Below are positions 50,101-59,459 of a DNA stretch of 64,000 bases, piece after piece; the first letter of the stretch is position 1, and each line of letters opens with the position of its first letter. The position numbers and the translations under genes are program-made. The stretch lies in NCBI RefSeq assembly GCF_009859475.1, contig NZ_CP044549.1:4836001-4900000 (forward strand). The letters run 5' to 3'. Under the pieces are notes generated by a model. That model made no database searches, was not told the DNA's origin, and saw only the letters and a list, made by a program, of their open reading frames with translations. Origin of the DNA: Hydrogenophaga sp. BPS33. GTDB lineage: Bacteria > Pseudomonadota > Gammaproteobacteria > Burkholderiales > Burkholderiaceae_C.

Positions 50101-51399
50101 GCCAACGCGTTGGAGGACACCTGGAAGGAAGGAGGTGCTGCCCGTGTGGCCCTGCACGCGCTGGCAGGCTTGGCCGGCGGTGGTGTGGCCGGCGCGGCCG
50201 GTGCTGGTGTGAGCCAGATCGCCGTGCCCGCCTTGGGCGAGCATATTGCCGCGTTGGACCTGCCGGTGGAGATCAAGCAAGCCTTGGTGCAGGCGGCAGG
50301 CGCCACGGTGGGTGCAGCGGTCGGAGGCAGCGCCGGTATGGCCAGCGGCCTGACGGCCACCGCCCAGAACTACCTCAGCGCGGCCGATCTGCGCAGCAAG
50401 CACCAGAAACTGAGCGCCTGCCGCAGCGCAGGCGACGCGGCCTGCGAGATCCGCGTGCTCAAGGAATACGAGCTCAAGAACGCCAGGAACAGCGGGACCA
50501 TCGACTACGCCAGTGTGCTCAGCGAGAGCGCGCTGCAGGCCGAGAAAACCCAACTGGAGCAGTTGTTGCGCGATCCGGCGCTCAGCGAGGCGGCCAAGGC
50601 CGAAGCGCGGCGCAGCATCCAGGAACTCGACCTCGCCATCGGCGCGATCCAGCGCGCGCCGGCCATGCGCGATGTGGCCGAGCTGGGCTTGATCGCGATG
50701 GACGTAGCGCTGCTGGGCAAGCTCGCCGTGGCCAAGGCGCTGACGACGACCGTGGTGCGCCAGATGGTTCTGGCCCGCACGGGCAAGGAGATTGGCGAGA
50801 TCGAGGCCGCGAGAATCGTCAACGGGATCTACCGAGACGGCTCGCTGGCCGACCCGGCGCGGGCGATGTCACCCATGGGAGGCTGGAAGTCGGCGGTGGA
50901 GATCACGGGGGCCGAGGCCGATGTGTTGATCGGGCAGCGCTTGCCGCAGGGGGCGAAGGTGGTATCTGTGGATGAAGCAAACGCCATCAACCTTGCAGTC
51001 ACCAAATCGAACCCGGGTTTCGTGGCCCCCTTTGTGTCGGACACTCGAGTGGTCACGCTTCAAACGGACCAGACCGAGCAATTCGTTCGCGTGTACGTGG
51101 TTGAGGCGAACAAGTCCGACATGGCGGGTTCGTGGATGATGCGAGCCGATGACATCAAAGGCCTGACCCCCGAGCAGATCGCGAGCAAGTACGCTTTACC
51201 TCAGGTGCCGACGCATGTGGCCGACGTGACGGTCCCGGCCGGCAATACCATGCGGGTGTCGGTGGCCAACGACGTGCAGATCAAGCAAGGTCTTGGCGGC
51301 AATGGCGGGGGTGGTGGGGTGCAGTTTGAGGTGACTTCGCGCCCTGCGATCGATGCGGATTTTGAGCGCTGGTTCACCAATCCAAGGAGTCTGAAATGA
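47183..51399 (+). pseudogene. filamentous haemagglutinin/CdiA-type exoprotein, 3' part with variable C-terminal (toxin-type) domain
   Basis: It continues the 5' part: removing the IS plus one duplication (1337 bp) joins FYE to QRLIREQVGQLTGQRF in frame and gives a ~2136-residue protein. Haemagglutinin repeats (DIRHSGQIAGDVVALNAERD and many like it) run to about 49900. The pretoxin region follows (LAGGGVAGAAGAGVSQIAVP). The last ~150 residues are a distinct domain with SWMMRADDIKGLTPEQIASK, VPTHVADVTVPAGNTMRV and GGGGGVQFEV, resembling polymorphic-toxin tails. No VENN motif is seen. The stop overlaps the next gene, as in toxin-immunity pairs. Confidence 0.88.
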
Positions 51400-51845
51400 G
51401 AGGTGAGGTATTGAGTGCTTTGGGTTCACAAGTGTCGTACGAAGTTGCCTTGGGTCGTGGGCAGAGGCTCGTGTCGATCAATCCGATCGAGCCACGCTGG
51501 AGCGATATCGAACTAGCCAATCACAACGTCTTTCGTCTAAACGCAAAGAACGAGGTGGTCTGGCAGGTGCGCAGGGTTGAGAACCCCGGAAGTCCAAGTT
51601 GGCCTGACAAGCACGCGATGGCTAGGCAATGGCACCAGCAAGGTTTGATCGATGGTGCATATACGGAAGACGGCTATCTCGACCCGTTCACCCGCTTGGC
51701 CATGGACGAACGCGCCGCGACTGATGCTGAGCCCCAAGGCATCTGGCGCCCTGGCTGTGTGGTCTACCTGCTCACGCGTTGGTGGAGTTACGTGCTCGAC
51801 CCGCAGACCGGCATTGCAACCTGCACTGGCGATCAAATGAAGTAG
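51396..51845 (+). CDS. candidate immunity protein for the CdiA-type C-terminal domain
   Basis: A 149-residue soluble protein with no recognised domain: MRGEVLSALGSQVSYEVALG, then a Trp-rich middle and end (NEVVWQVRRVENPGSPSWPD, YLLTRWWSYVLDPQTG). Its ATG overlaps the exoprotein stop (ATGA). Size, position and lack of a signal peptide fit a cytoplasmic CdiI-type antitoxin that neutralises the adjacent C-terminal domain. The function is inferred from position. With the main gene interrupted, it would protect only against sister cells. Confidence 0.65.
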   Translation: MRGEVLSALGSQVSYEVALGRGQRLVSINPIEPRWSDIELANHNVFRLNAKNEVVWQVRRVENPGSPSWPDKHAMARQWHQQGLIDGAYTEDGYLDPFTRLAMDERAATDAEPQGIWRPGCVVYLLTRWWSYVLDPQTGIATCTGDQMK

Positions 51846-51848
51846 GAA

Positions 51849-51972
51849 ATGGCCGATGCGAGGGTCCCGGCGGGCAACACCGTGCGCGCGTCTGTTGCCA
51901 ACGATGTGCAGATCTCGAGACCTCCCATCGACGGTGACTTCAAAAGTTGGTTTACGAATCCGAGGAGGCTGA
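51849..51972 (+). pseudogene. duplicated tail of the first toxin domain (orphan remnant)
   Basis: It reads MADARVPAGNTVRASVANDV, then QISRPP and IDGDFKSWFTNPRRL. This repeats the last ~50 residues of the exoprotein (ADVTVPAGNTMRVSVANDVQ and AIDADFERWFTNPRSL), with the glycine loop GGNGGGGGVQFEV deleted. Three bases after the immunity stop, it then runs straight into pretoxin-type sequence in another frame. It is a recombination scar of the kind expected when orphan CT/immunity modules accumulate behind cdiA genes. Confidence 0.65.
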
Positions 51973-52988
51973 GACACCAAGGCCATGGAGCTGCGCCGCC
52001 AAGGCAACGAGGCCGAAGCGCGCAAGTGGGACGAAGGCGGCGAATACCGCGTGGCGATGCACACCGCCATTGGCCTGCTCGGTGGTGGGGTAGGCGGTGC
52101 CGTGGGCGCAGCAGCCGGCGCCACGCTGGTGCCTGTGCTGGGCGAGGAGATCGCCGGCCTGAACCTGTCCGAGCCGGTGCGCCAAGGGCTCACGCAGGTG
52201 GTGGGGGCGGTGGTCGGTGGTGCGGCGGGGGGGCGCGGCGGGCGCGAGCACCTCGTTCAACCAGGCTGCGCACAACTACGTGAGCCACAGCCCGTTCGCC
52301 AATGTGCGGCGCACGGTGAGCCAGGAGAACGCGCGCTTGGTCAACGTGTGCGGTGCGAACTGCACGGCAGAAGACCTGCAGCGCATCGACCGGCAGATGG
52401 TGGCCTTGGAGCAGGCGGGCAACTTGGCCGAGATCGCACAGCGCGGGGTGATGACATCGCAGCAGGCGCAGCAGATGGCGCAATTGGTGTTCGAGCTCTA
52501 CCCGGGTTACGGCAACGCCGAATCGTTCGCCCAGCTCATCACGGGGCAGAGCAGCCTCACGGGGGAAGCGGTCAGCCGCTTCTGGGCTGCGGTCGGGGTG
52601 ATTCCCATAGCCGGGGGCGTCTTGAAGAAGGTGGGCGAGCCTTCGGTGGAGGCGTTGAATGCCTTGCTGAAAAAGGGCGAGGCTGCTCATAGTGCGGGCA
52701 GTGTCTTAAAGGATTTCAATCAAGCCCACAATGCGGCAGTTCAGTGGCTGGAAGTTCGTGGATTCAAGGCTGAGCAGGCTACCGTAGGGAAATTCGGCGA
52801 CAACGCCGGTATGCCGATTGGTATGAAGTCCGCAGACGGGGAAATCAGGCTTTCGTGTGGAATTCGATGAAAGGCATGGCGCTCACATCAATGTATGGTC
52901 TGAAAAGGAAAAAGACACTTTTAGCTTTGACGGCAACCAGTCCCTGATCAATCAGGTCGTAAAGCAGTACATCAAGGAAAGACCATGA
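51973..52988 (+). pseudogene. orphan pretoxin plus second C-terminal toxin domain, frameshifted
   Basis: The first frame gives DTKAMELRRQGNEAEARKWD and LLGGGVGGAVGAAAGATLVP, homologous to the pretoxin region of the main gene. At the G-run near 52229 one extra G shifts the frame to GASTSFNQAAHNYVSHSPFA. A second extra G near 52840 shifts it again, to GFRVEFDERHGAHINVWSEK and ending IKERP, a known type of polymorphic toxin tail (FRVEFD...GAHINV). The last TGA overlaps an ATG (52985), the same coupling as the first toxin-immunity pair. There is no start codon or secretion domain, so it is a silent cassette or a decayed one. Confidence 0.65.
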
Positions 52989-53385
52989 GCACATATGAGG
53001 ATGACGTTCGATCGACGCTAAAAGCACTGTTCGACGTCGGAGAGCTTCTTGATGCTGGAGACGCGGTCGTATGTCGGTGACGGTGCGACCGACTTTGCAT
53101 TAACGGGTGCCGTAGACGTGATTCGTAGGGTGTTGCCTGTTCTGTTGGAGGTTTCACAACACCACTACTTTTTGGGGCCAGAGTGCTCTTGGTGCATGTG
53201 TCTCACGATGGAGGGAGACATTGGATTCGGACGCAGTGAAAACACCAGTCGCCTTTCGTGCCCTTGAACGCTGGTTGGCCAACAATCCGGATGCGTCGAA
53301 CTATCACGAGCTGGTTTTTGAAAGCGTGTTCTTCAAGCAAATGCCATCACAAGATTGGTTCACACAAAGAAATCCAACCTTGTAA
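52985..53385 (+). pseudogene. second immunity-like gene, broken by frameshifts
   Basis: It begins MSTYEDDVRSTLKALFDVGE in one frame, continues as YVGDGATDFALTGAVDVIRR and CSWCMCLTMEGDIGFGRSE in the next, and ends as PVAFRALERWLANNPDASNY and HELVFESVFFKQMPSQDWFT in the third, stopping with TAA. Each change is equivalent to one extra base. Joined, the pieces make one ~130-residue protein with a continuous, plausible sequence. It is probably the former immunity gene of the orphan toxin. The GC content is lower than in flanking genes, suggesting transfer. Confidence 0.55.
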
Positions 53386-53425
53386 AGCAGTTCGACTCGC
53401 CACCAAAAGTGCACACAGTTGACGC

Positions 53426-54100
53426 TCAGCCCAACACCCCCGCCGTCAACCGCAACACCCGCGCACAACGCGCCGCCAAGGTCTCGTCGTGCGTCACCAC
53501 GACAAACGCCGTTCCCTGGTCGCGCGCCAATTCCATCATGAGCTCGAACACGCTGTCGGCGGTGCAGCGGTCCAGATTGCCCGTGGGTTCATCGGCCAGC
53601 ACGCAGGCCGGTTGCGCGACCAGCGCGCGCGCGATCGCCACGCGCTGGCGTTCACCACCCGAGAGCTCGGCGGGACGGTGGTGCAGGCGCTCCGACAAGC
53701 CCACGCGTGCCAGGATCTTTTCGGCTTGCGCGGCCGCCTCGGCGCGCGGCAAACGGCGGATCCACAGGGGCATGGCCACGTTGTCGCGCGCGCTGAACTC
53801 GGGCAGCAGGTGGTGGAACTGGTAAACAAAGCCCAGGTGGCGGTTGCGCAAATCGCCTTGCTGCGAAGGACTCAGGCCCGAGAGCCCCTGCCCCATCAGT
53901 TGCACGCTGCCGCTGCTGGGAGCGTCCAATCCACCGAGCAGGTGGAGCAAGGTGCTCTTGCCGGAACCAGAGGCACCGACGATGGCCACCGTTTCGCCCG
54001 CGCGCACGGCAAGGTTCACGCCTTGCAGCACCGTAACGTCGAGCCGGCCTTCTTGAAAGCGCTTGGTCAGGCCCTGGGCCTGCAGAACGGTCTCACTCAT
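53426..54100 (-). CDS. lolD: lipoprotein-releasing ABC transporter, ATP-binding protein
   Basis: A 224-residue ABC ATPase of the LolCDE system, which extracts lipoproteins from the inner membrane for delivery to LolA. The Walker A is GASGSGKST, the signature [15 protein letters not shown] and the Walker [33 protein letters not shown] is typical of LolD. Its ATG overlaps the end of the permease gene by 8 bp, so the two are coupled. Confidence 0.93.
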   Translation of the reverse strand: MSETVLQAQGLTKRFQEGRLDVTVLQGVNLAVRAGETVAIVGASGSGKSTLLHLLGGLDAPSSGSVQLMGQGLSGLSPSQQGDLRNRHLGFVYQFHHLLPEFSARDNVAMPLWIRRLPRAEAAAQAEKILARVGLSERLHHRPAELSGGERQRVAIARALVAQPACVLADEPTGNLDRCTADSVFELMMELARDQGTAFVVVTHDETLAARCARVLRLTAGVLG

Positions 54101-55349
54101 AGCGCAGCGCCTCGGCAGGGTTCACGCGGCTGGCGCGCCAACTGGGATAAATGGTGGCCAGAAAGGCCAGCACCAGGGAGATCACCGCCACCGGCACGAT
54201 GTCGGTCTGCTGTGGGTCGCTGGGCATGCGGCTGATGAGGTACACGTCCTGCGGCAGGAAGCTCGCGCCCAGCAGGCGTTCGAGCGCGGGCACCAGGGTG
54301 TCGATGTTGAAGGCCACGCCCAGGCCGAGCAGCAGGCCCAGGCCGGTACCGATCACGCCCACCATCGCGCCCTGCACCATGAACACGCCCATGATGCTGC
54401 GCGGGCTCGCGCCCAAGGTTCGCAGGATGGCAATGTCGGCGCGCTTGTCGGTCACGGTCATCACCAGTGTGGACACGAGGTTGAACGCCGCCACCGCCAC
54501 GATCAACGTGAGGATGATGAACATCATGCGTTTCTCCAGCTGCACGGCGGCGAACCAGGTGCGGTTCTGCCGCGTCCAGTCGCGCACCAGCAGGCCCGGG
54601 TCGAGGCTGGCGGCAATGGAGATGGCCACCTCGCGCGCTTCATGCAGATTCTTGATCTTCACGCGCACGCCGGTCGGGCCTTCCACGCGGAAGATGCGCG
54701 CGGCATCGTCCTGGTGCAGCAGCGCCAGCGCCGAGTCGTATTCGAAGTGGCCGGAATCGAAGGTGCCCACCACGGTCATCTGGCGGATGCGCGGCACCAC
54801 GCCGGCGGGCGTCACCTGCCCGCTGGGCGCGATCAGCGTGACCGTGTCCCCGGCGATCACGCCCAGGCTGCGCGCCAGCTCGCCGCCCAGAATGACACCG
54901 AACTGGCCCGGCACCAGGCGCGGCAGCAGCGTGTCGGACAGGTCGGCCACGAGATCGGTCACCTTGGGTTCGAGCGCCGGGTCGATGCCGCGCACCAACG
55001 CGCCCTTCATGTCCTCGCCGCGCGCGATCAGGGCCTGCGCGCCCACGTACGGCGCGGCACCCACCACCTCCGGGTGGCGCTCGATGCGCGCCAGCGTGTC
55101 GGCCAGGTTGGGAATCGCCTGGCCGTTGGGCTCGAACACCTCGATGTGCGAGAGCACGCCGAGCATGCGGTCGCGCACCTCTTTCTGGAATCCGTTCATG
55201 ACCGAGAGCACGATGATGAGCGCGGCCACCCCGAGCGCGATGCCCAGCATGGACACGCCCGAGATGAAGGAGATGAAGCCGTTGCGCCGGGTGGCGCGGC
55301 CGGCACGCGTGTAGCGCCAGCCGAGAATGAGTTCGTAGGGTGTTTGCAT
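54093..55349 (-). CDS. lolC: lipoprotein-releasing ABC transporter, permease subunit (LolC/LolE)
   Basis: A 418-residue inner-membrane permease. One N-terminal helix ([20 protein letters not shown]) leads into a large periplasmic MacB-type domain (about residues 50-265), followed by three C-terminal FtsX-type helices and the cytoplasmic end [34 protein letters not shown] is a typical LolC/E start. Only one permease gene is present; betaproteobacteria often use a single LolF-like form as a dimer, so C versus E cannot be assigned. Confidence 0.91.
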   Translation of the reverse strand: MQTPYELILGWRYTRAGRATRRNGFISFISGVSMLGIALGVAALIIVLSVMNGFQKEVRDRMLGVLSHIEVFEPNGQAIPNLADTLARIERHPEVVGAAPYVGAQALIARGEDMKGALVRGIDPALEPKVTDLVADLSDTLLPRLVPGQFGVILGGELARSLGVIAGDTVTLIAPSGQVTPAGVVPRIRQMTVVGTFDSGHFEYDSALALLHQDDAARIFRVEGPTGVRVKIKNLHEAREVAISIAASLDPGLLVRDWTRQNRTWFAAVQLEKRMMFIILTLIVAVAAFNLVSTLVMTVTDKRADIAILRTLGASPRSIMGVFMVQGAMVGVIGTGLGLLLGLGVAFNIDTLVPALERLLGASFLPQDVYLISRMPSDPQQTDIVPVAVISLVLAFLATIYPSWRASRVNPAEALRYE

Positions 55350-55394
55350 GCGGTGGTATCCAGCGGGCATTGTGGCATCACCGACAATCGCGTC

Positions 55395-56393
55395 ATGCCC
55401 GCCCCTTCCCCGGCTTCCGAGCCTTCTTCGCACCTGCTGGTTCCCTTTGCCAGCGCCAGCGACCCCGGCGCACGCGCGGCACTGCCCCAGTTGCACCTGC
55501 CCCAGCTGACCGCGCTGCTGGCGGAATGGAACCTCGTGTACACCGACACTGGCGACGACCACACGCTGAGCCCACCCCATGAGCGCGCGCTGGCGCAGGC
55601 CAGCGGTGTGGTGCGCGGCGACGGCTGCCCGTTCGACGACGGCCAGATCCCCTGGGCTGCGGCAGAGAGCACCAGGCCCACCGAACCGCAGGCCTGGTTC
55701 ACGCCCTGCCATTTCCAGGTCGGCATGGAGCAGGTCACGCTGCTGCCCGGCGAGCAACTGGACCTGTCGGAGGCACATTCGCGCGCGCTGTTCGAAGCCC
55801 TGGCGCCGTATTGCGCGGAAGACGGCATCACCCTCACCTTCGTCTCGCCCACGCGCTGGCACGCCCAGGGCGAACCGCTGCGGGGCCTGGCCTGCGCCAG
55901 TCTGGACCGCGTGGCCGGCCGCTCGGTGGAGGCCTGGATGGCCGAGAGCACGGCCAACCCCGCGGGCGCCCAGTTGCTCAAGCGGCTGCAGAGCGAAGCG
56001 CAAATGCTGTTCTACACACACCCGGTGCACGATGCGCGCGAAGCCGCGCGCCTGCTGCCGGTGAATGGCTTCTGGGTCAGCGGCGCGGGCGCGTTCCTGA
56101 AGGCACCCGCGCTGCCAGCCGCTCCCACCGTGTCCGACGCGCTGCGCCGCCCCGCCCTGCAGGCCGACTGGGCCGCGTGGTCGCTGGCCTGGACCACACT
56201 CGACCAACACGACATCGCGGCATGGCGCGCGCGCGCCAAGCGCGGCGAACCGCTCACGCTCACGCTCTGCGGCGAACGCACGGCCCAGCGCTGGACCAAC
56301 ACCCACGCGGGCAGCGCGCTGGCGCGTCTGGGCCGCCGCATCTCACACCTGCTGGGCACGCCGCCGGCCTGGAAAACACTGGAAACTCTATGA
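55395..56393 (+). CDS. conserved phosphoglycerate mutase-like protein upstream of recJ
   Basis: A 332-residue cytoplasmic protein often labelled phosphoglycerate mutase in Burkholderiales. I see no clear catalytic signature of either mutase class. Features include VRGDGCPFDDGQIPWAAAES, the WFTPCHFQVGMEQVTLLPGE stretch, and a C-terminal AQRWTNTHAGSALARLGRRI. It is divergent from the Lol permease gene and overlaps recJ by 4 bp (ATGA), so it is cotranscribed with recJ. The true function is unknown. Confidence 0.75.
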   Translation: MPAPSPASEPSSHLLVPFASASDPGARAALPQLHLPQLTALLAEWNLVYTDTGDDHTLSPPHERALAQASGVVRGDGCPFDDGQIPWAAAESTRPTEPQAWFTPCHFQVGMEQVTLLPGEQLDLSEAHSRALFEALAPYCAEDGITLTFVSPTRWHAQGEPLRGLACASLDRVAGRSVEAWMAESTANPAGAQLLKRLQSEAQMLFYTHPVHDAREAARLLPVNGFWVSGAGAFLKAPALPAAPTVSDALRRPALQADWAAWSLAWTTLDQHDIAAWRARAKRGEPLTLTLCGERTAQRWTNTHAGSALARLGRRISHLLGTPPAWKTLETL

Positions 56394-58114
56394 AGATCAT
56401 CGTTCGAGACGTGCCCCCACGCGCTGCCTGGGCACTTGAGCAGAGCGGCATGCACCCGCTGCTCGCACGCCTGTTCGCCGCGCGCGGCATCACCACCCCC
56501 GACGAGCTGGACGACGCGCTGGCGCGCCTGCTGCCACCCTCCACCATGCTCGGCGCGCAAGAAGCGGCGCGCGCTCTGGCCGATGCCCGGGCGGCCGGCA
56601 AATCCATCTGCATCGTGGCCGACTACGACTGCGACGGCGCCACGGCCTGCGCGGTCGGCCTGCGTGGCCTGCGGTTGCTGGGTTTCGAACGGGTGAACTA
56701 CCTCGTGCCCGACCGCGTGACCGACGGTTACGGCCTCACGCCCTCGATCGCAAAACGTGTGAAGGCGCAGGGCGCGGACGTGCTGGTGACGGTGGACAAC
56801 GGCATCGCCAGCGTCGAGGGCGTGCGCGCCGCGCGCGAGCTGGGCCTGGACGTGATCGTGACCGACCACCACCTGCCCGCCTTGAAGAACGGCGAGGTCA
56901 CGCTCCCGCAGGACTGCATCATCGTCAACCCCAACCAGCCCGGCTGCGGCTTCGAGAGCAAGTCGATCGCCGGCGTGGGCGTGATGTTCTATGTGCTGCT
57001 GGCGCTGCGCGCTGAGTTGCGCGAGCGCGGCGTGTACACGGCACAGACCCAGCCCAAGATCGACACCTTGCTGCCGCTCGTGGCCATGGGCACCGTGGCC
57101 GACGTGGTCCGCCTGGACGCCAACAACCGCCGCCTCGTGTCACAAGGCTTGAAGCGCGTGCGCATGGGCGCGATGCCCGCCGGCATGACGGCGCTGTTCA
57201 ACGCCGCCGCGCGCAAGCCGGCGGCGGCCACCGGGTTCGACTTCGGTTTTGCCCTCGGCCCGCGCCTGAACGCAGCCGGCCGCCTGGCCGACATGACGTT
57301 GGGCATCGAATGCCTTACCACCGACGATGGGTTGCGCGCCGACGAACTCGCGCGCACGCTCGATGGCATCAACCGCGAGCGCAAGGCGATCGAGGGCGAC
57401 ATGCGCGAGCAGGCCTTGATGATGGCCGAGGAGATGTTCGACGAGTCCGAAGAGCCGCCGCCCGCGCTGGTGGTGTTCGACCCGGACTTCCACGAAGGCG
57501 TGGTCGGCATCGTGGCCTCGCGTCTGAAGGACAAACTGCACCGGCCCACTTTCGTGTTCGCCGCCAGCGGTGCCGAAGGCAAGGAGCACGAACTCAAGGG
57601 CTCGGGGCGCTCGATCGCGGGCTTCCATCTGCGCGACGCGCTCGATCTTGTGGCCAAGCGCCACCCGGGCGTGTTGCTGCGCTTTGGCGGCCACGCCATG
57701 GCCGCAGGCTGCACGGTGGACGAGGAACACCTGGAAACTTTCGAAGCCGCTCTGCAGCAGGTGGCGCACGAATGGCTGGACGCCGCCACGTTGCAGCGCC
57801 GCCTGGAGGCCGATGGCCCGCTCGACCCGAAGTACCGCCGCACCGACGTGGTGGACACTTTGCACAAGGAGGTGTGGGGCCAGGGCTTCGCGCCGCCGGT
57901 GTTCAGCGAAGAAGTGCAGGTGGTGTCGCAGCGTCTGGTGGGGGAGAAGCACCTGGCACTCAAGCTCAAGCACCAGGGCGAGCCGGTCGACGGCATCTGG
58001 TTCGGCCATACCGACCCCTTGCCCTCGCGCGTGAAGATCGCGTTTCGGCTGGATGCGGATGAGTGGCAGGGGCAGCGGCGGGTGCGGTTTCTGGTGGAGG
58101 CTGCGGAGGTTTGA
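56390..58114 (+). CDS. recJ: single-stranded-DNA-specific exonuclease RecJ
   Basis: A 574-residue 5'-3' single-strand exonuclease for recombination and mismatch repair. The DHH-family motifs are present: IVADYDCDGATACAVG (motif I), VDNGIASVEGV, TDHHLPALKNG (DHH), and the DHHA1 glycine motif FGGHAMAAGCT near residue 437. Length and domain order are normal. Its ATG overlaps the previous stop. It is followed by a type II palindromic repeat between recJ and convergent murB. Confidence 0.95.
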   Translation: MKIIVRDVPPRAAWALEQSGMHPLLARLFAARGITTPDELDDALARLLPPSTMLGAQEAARALADARAAGKSICIVADYDCDGATACAVGLRGLRLLGFERVNYLVPDRVTDGYGLTPSIAKRVKAQGADVLVTVDNGIASVEGVRAARELGLDVIVTDHHLPALKNGEVTLPQDCIIVNPNQPGCGFESKSIAGVGVMFYVLLALRAELRERGVYTAQTQPKIDTLLPLVAMGTVADVVRLDANNRRLVSQGLKRVRMGAMPAGMTALFNAAARKPAAATGFDFGFALGPRLNAAGRLADMTLGIECLTTDDGLRADELARTLDGINRERKAIEGDMREQALMMAEEMFDESEEPPPALVVFDPDFHEGVVGIVASRLKDKLHRPTFVFAASGAEGKEHELKGSGRSIAGFHLRDALDLVAKRHPGVLLRFGGHAMAAGCTVDEEHLETFEAALQQVAHEWLDAATLQRRLEADGPLDPKYRRTDVVDTLHKEVWGQGFAPPVFSEEVQVVSQRLVGEKHLALKLKHQGEPVDGIWFGHTDPLPSRVKIAFRLDADEWQGQRRVRFLVEAAEV

Positions 58115-58143
58115 TTCTTGCGCTCTTCGCTCCTGGACCTCGC

Positions 58144-58246
58144 GGAATCGGGGCGCCCCGGCGCTCTGCTCCGCGGGTGTCCCCCGCCGCCGGGAGGGCG
58201 GCTCCTCCTTTACCCCGCTGCGCAGAACGCCGGGTCGCCCCGATCC
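58144..58246. repeat. palindromic repeat type II, copy 3
   Basis: The 71-bp core (58161-58231) is identical to 28468-28538. The outer arms GGAATCGGGGCGCCCCGGCG and CGCCGGGTCGCCCCGATCC pair with each other but are unrelated in sequence to the arms of copies 1 and 2. The element sits between the convergent recJ and murB genes, as copies 1 and 2 sit between convergent genes. It may be a bidirectional terminator or a mobilisable palindromic unit. Confidence 0.8.
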
Positions 58247-58368
58247 AGAAGGGCACAGGCGCACACATGGCTGCGTCTACTATGTGCGCGGCACGCCGAT
58301 GCCGGGTGGCCTTGAGGTAACGCTGGCGCGAAACCGAAGTGAGAAGAAACGCCACGAGCGCAGAACGC

Positions 58369-59421
58369 TCAGACCACCACAGGCTCAGGCTCCAGCAAGA
58401 TCCCGAAGCGCTCGTACACACTGGTCTGGATGGCCTTGGCCAAGGTCATCACCTCGCCACCGGTGGCCCCGCCGCGGTTCACCAGCACCAGGGCCTGCTT
58501 TTCATAGACCCCCGCATTGCCCACGCCCCGCCCCTTCCAGCCGCAGGCGTCGATCAACCACCCCGCCGCCAGCTTGATGCTGCCATCGGCCATCGGGTAG
58601 TGCACCACCTTCGGGTCGCGCGCGATGATGTCGGCGCACTGATCCTCGCTCACGGTGGGGTTCTTGAAGAAGCTGCCGGCATTGCCGATCACCGCCGGGT
58701 CGGGCAGCTTGGCGCTGCGGATCGCGCAGATCCAGTCGAAGATCTGTCGCGCGTCCGGCCGTGCGATGCCGGTCTCGGCGATCTTGCGCTCCAAGTCCGC
58801 GTAGCCCAGCACCGGCTTCCAGGGCTTGGGCAGCCAGAAGCGCACGCGCGTGATGGCGGCGCGCCCGGCGAGGCCAAAACCCTTGTCGCCCGCCGGCGTG
58901 TGCTTGAACACCGAGTCGCGGTACCCGAACCCGCACTGCGCGGCGTTCAGCGTGAACGGTTGACCGGTCTGCAGATCCACCGCGTCGAGTTCGTGAAAGC
59001 GGTCCTGCAGTTCGACGCCGTACGCGCCGATGTTCTGCACCGGAGACGCGCCCACGCAACCCGGAATCAGCGCCAGGTTCTCCAGGCCCGGCCAGCCCTG
59101 CTCCAGCGTCCAGCGCACGGTGTCGTGCCAGCTCTCACCGGCGCCCGCCTCCACCAGCCAGCCCTTGGCGGTTTCGTCCACCAGGCGCCGCCCGCGGATC
59201 TCCATCTTGAGCACCAGCGGCTTCACATCGCCCGTGATCACCAGGTTGCTGCCACCACCGAGCACGAAGGGCGCGGCCTCGCGCGTGAGTGCCGGCCAAT
59301 CGGCGCTGGCCATGAGTTCAAGAAGATCGGCCTGCTGGCGCACACGCACCAGCCGCTGCGCGCGCGCAACGATGCCAAAACTGTTGTATGGCTGGAGTGC
59401 CACGTTGTTCTCGACTACCAT
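58369..59421 (-). CDS. murB: UDP-N-acetylmuramate dehydrogenase
   Basis: A 350-residue FAD enzyme that reduces UDP-GlcNAc-enolpyruvate to UDP-MurNAc in peptidoglycan synthesis. It has [19 protein letters not shown], the FAD-binding [29 protein letters not shown] and the catalytic region [12 protein letters not shown]. The length fits the E. coli-like type I MurB. It is divergent from yajQ with 38 bp between starts. Confidence 0.95.
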   Translation of the reverse strand: MVVENNVALQPYNSFGIVARAQRLVRVRQQADLLELMASADWPALTREAAPFVLGGGSNLVITGDVKPLVLKMEIRGRRLVDETAKGWLVEAGAGESWHDTVRWTLEQGWPGLENLALIPGCVGASPVQNIGAYGVELQDRFHELDAVDLQTGQPFTLNAAQCGFGYRDSVFKHTPAGDKGFGLAGRAAITRVRFWLPKPWKPVLGYADLERKIAETGIARPDARQIFDWICAIRSAKLPDPAVIGNAGSFFKNPTVSEDQCADIIARDPKVVHYPMADGSIKLAAGWLIDACGWKGRGVGNAGVYEKQALVLVNRGGATGGEVMTLAKAIQTSVYERFGILLEPEPVVV

Positions 59422-59459
59422 CCCCGGATTGTCTCACCCACCCCCAGGATCCATTCGCC

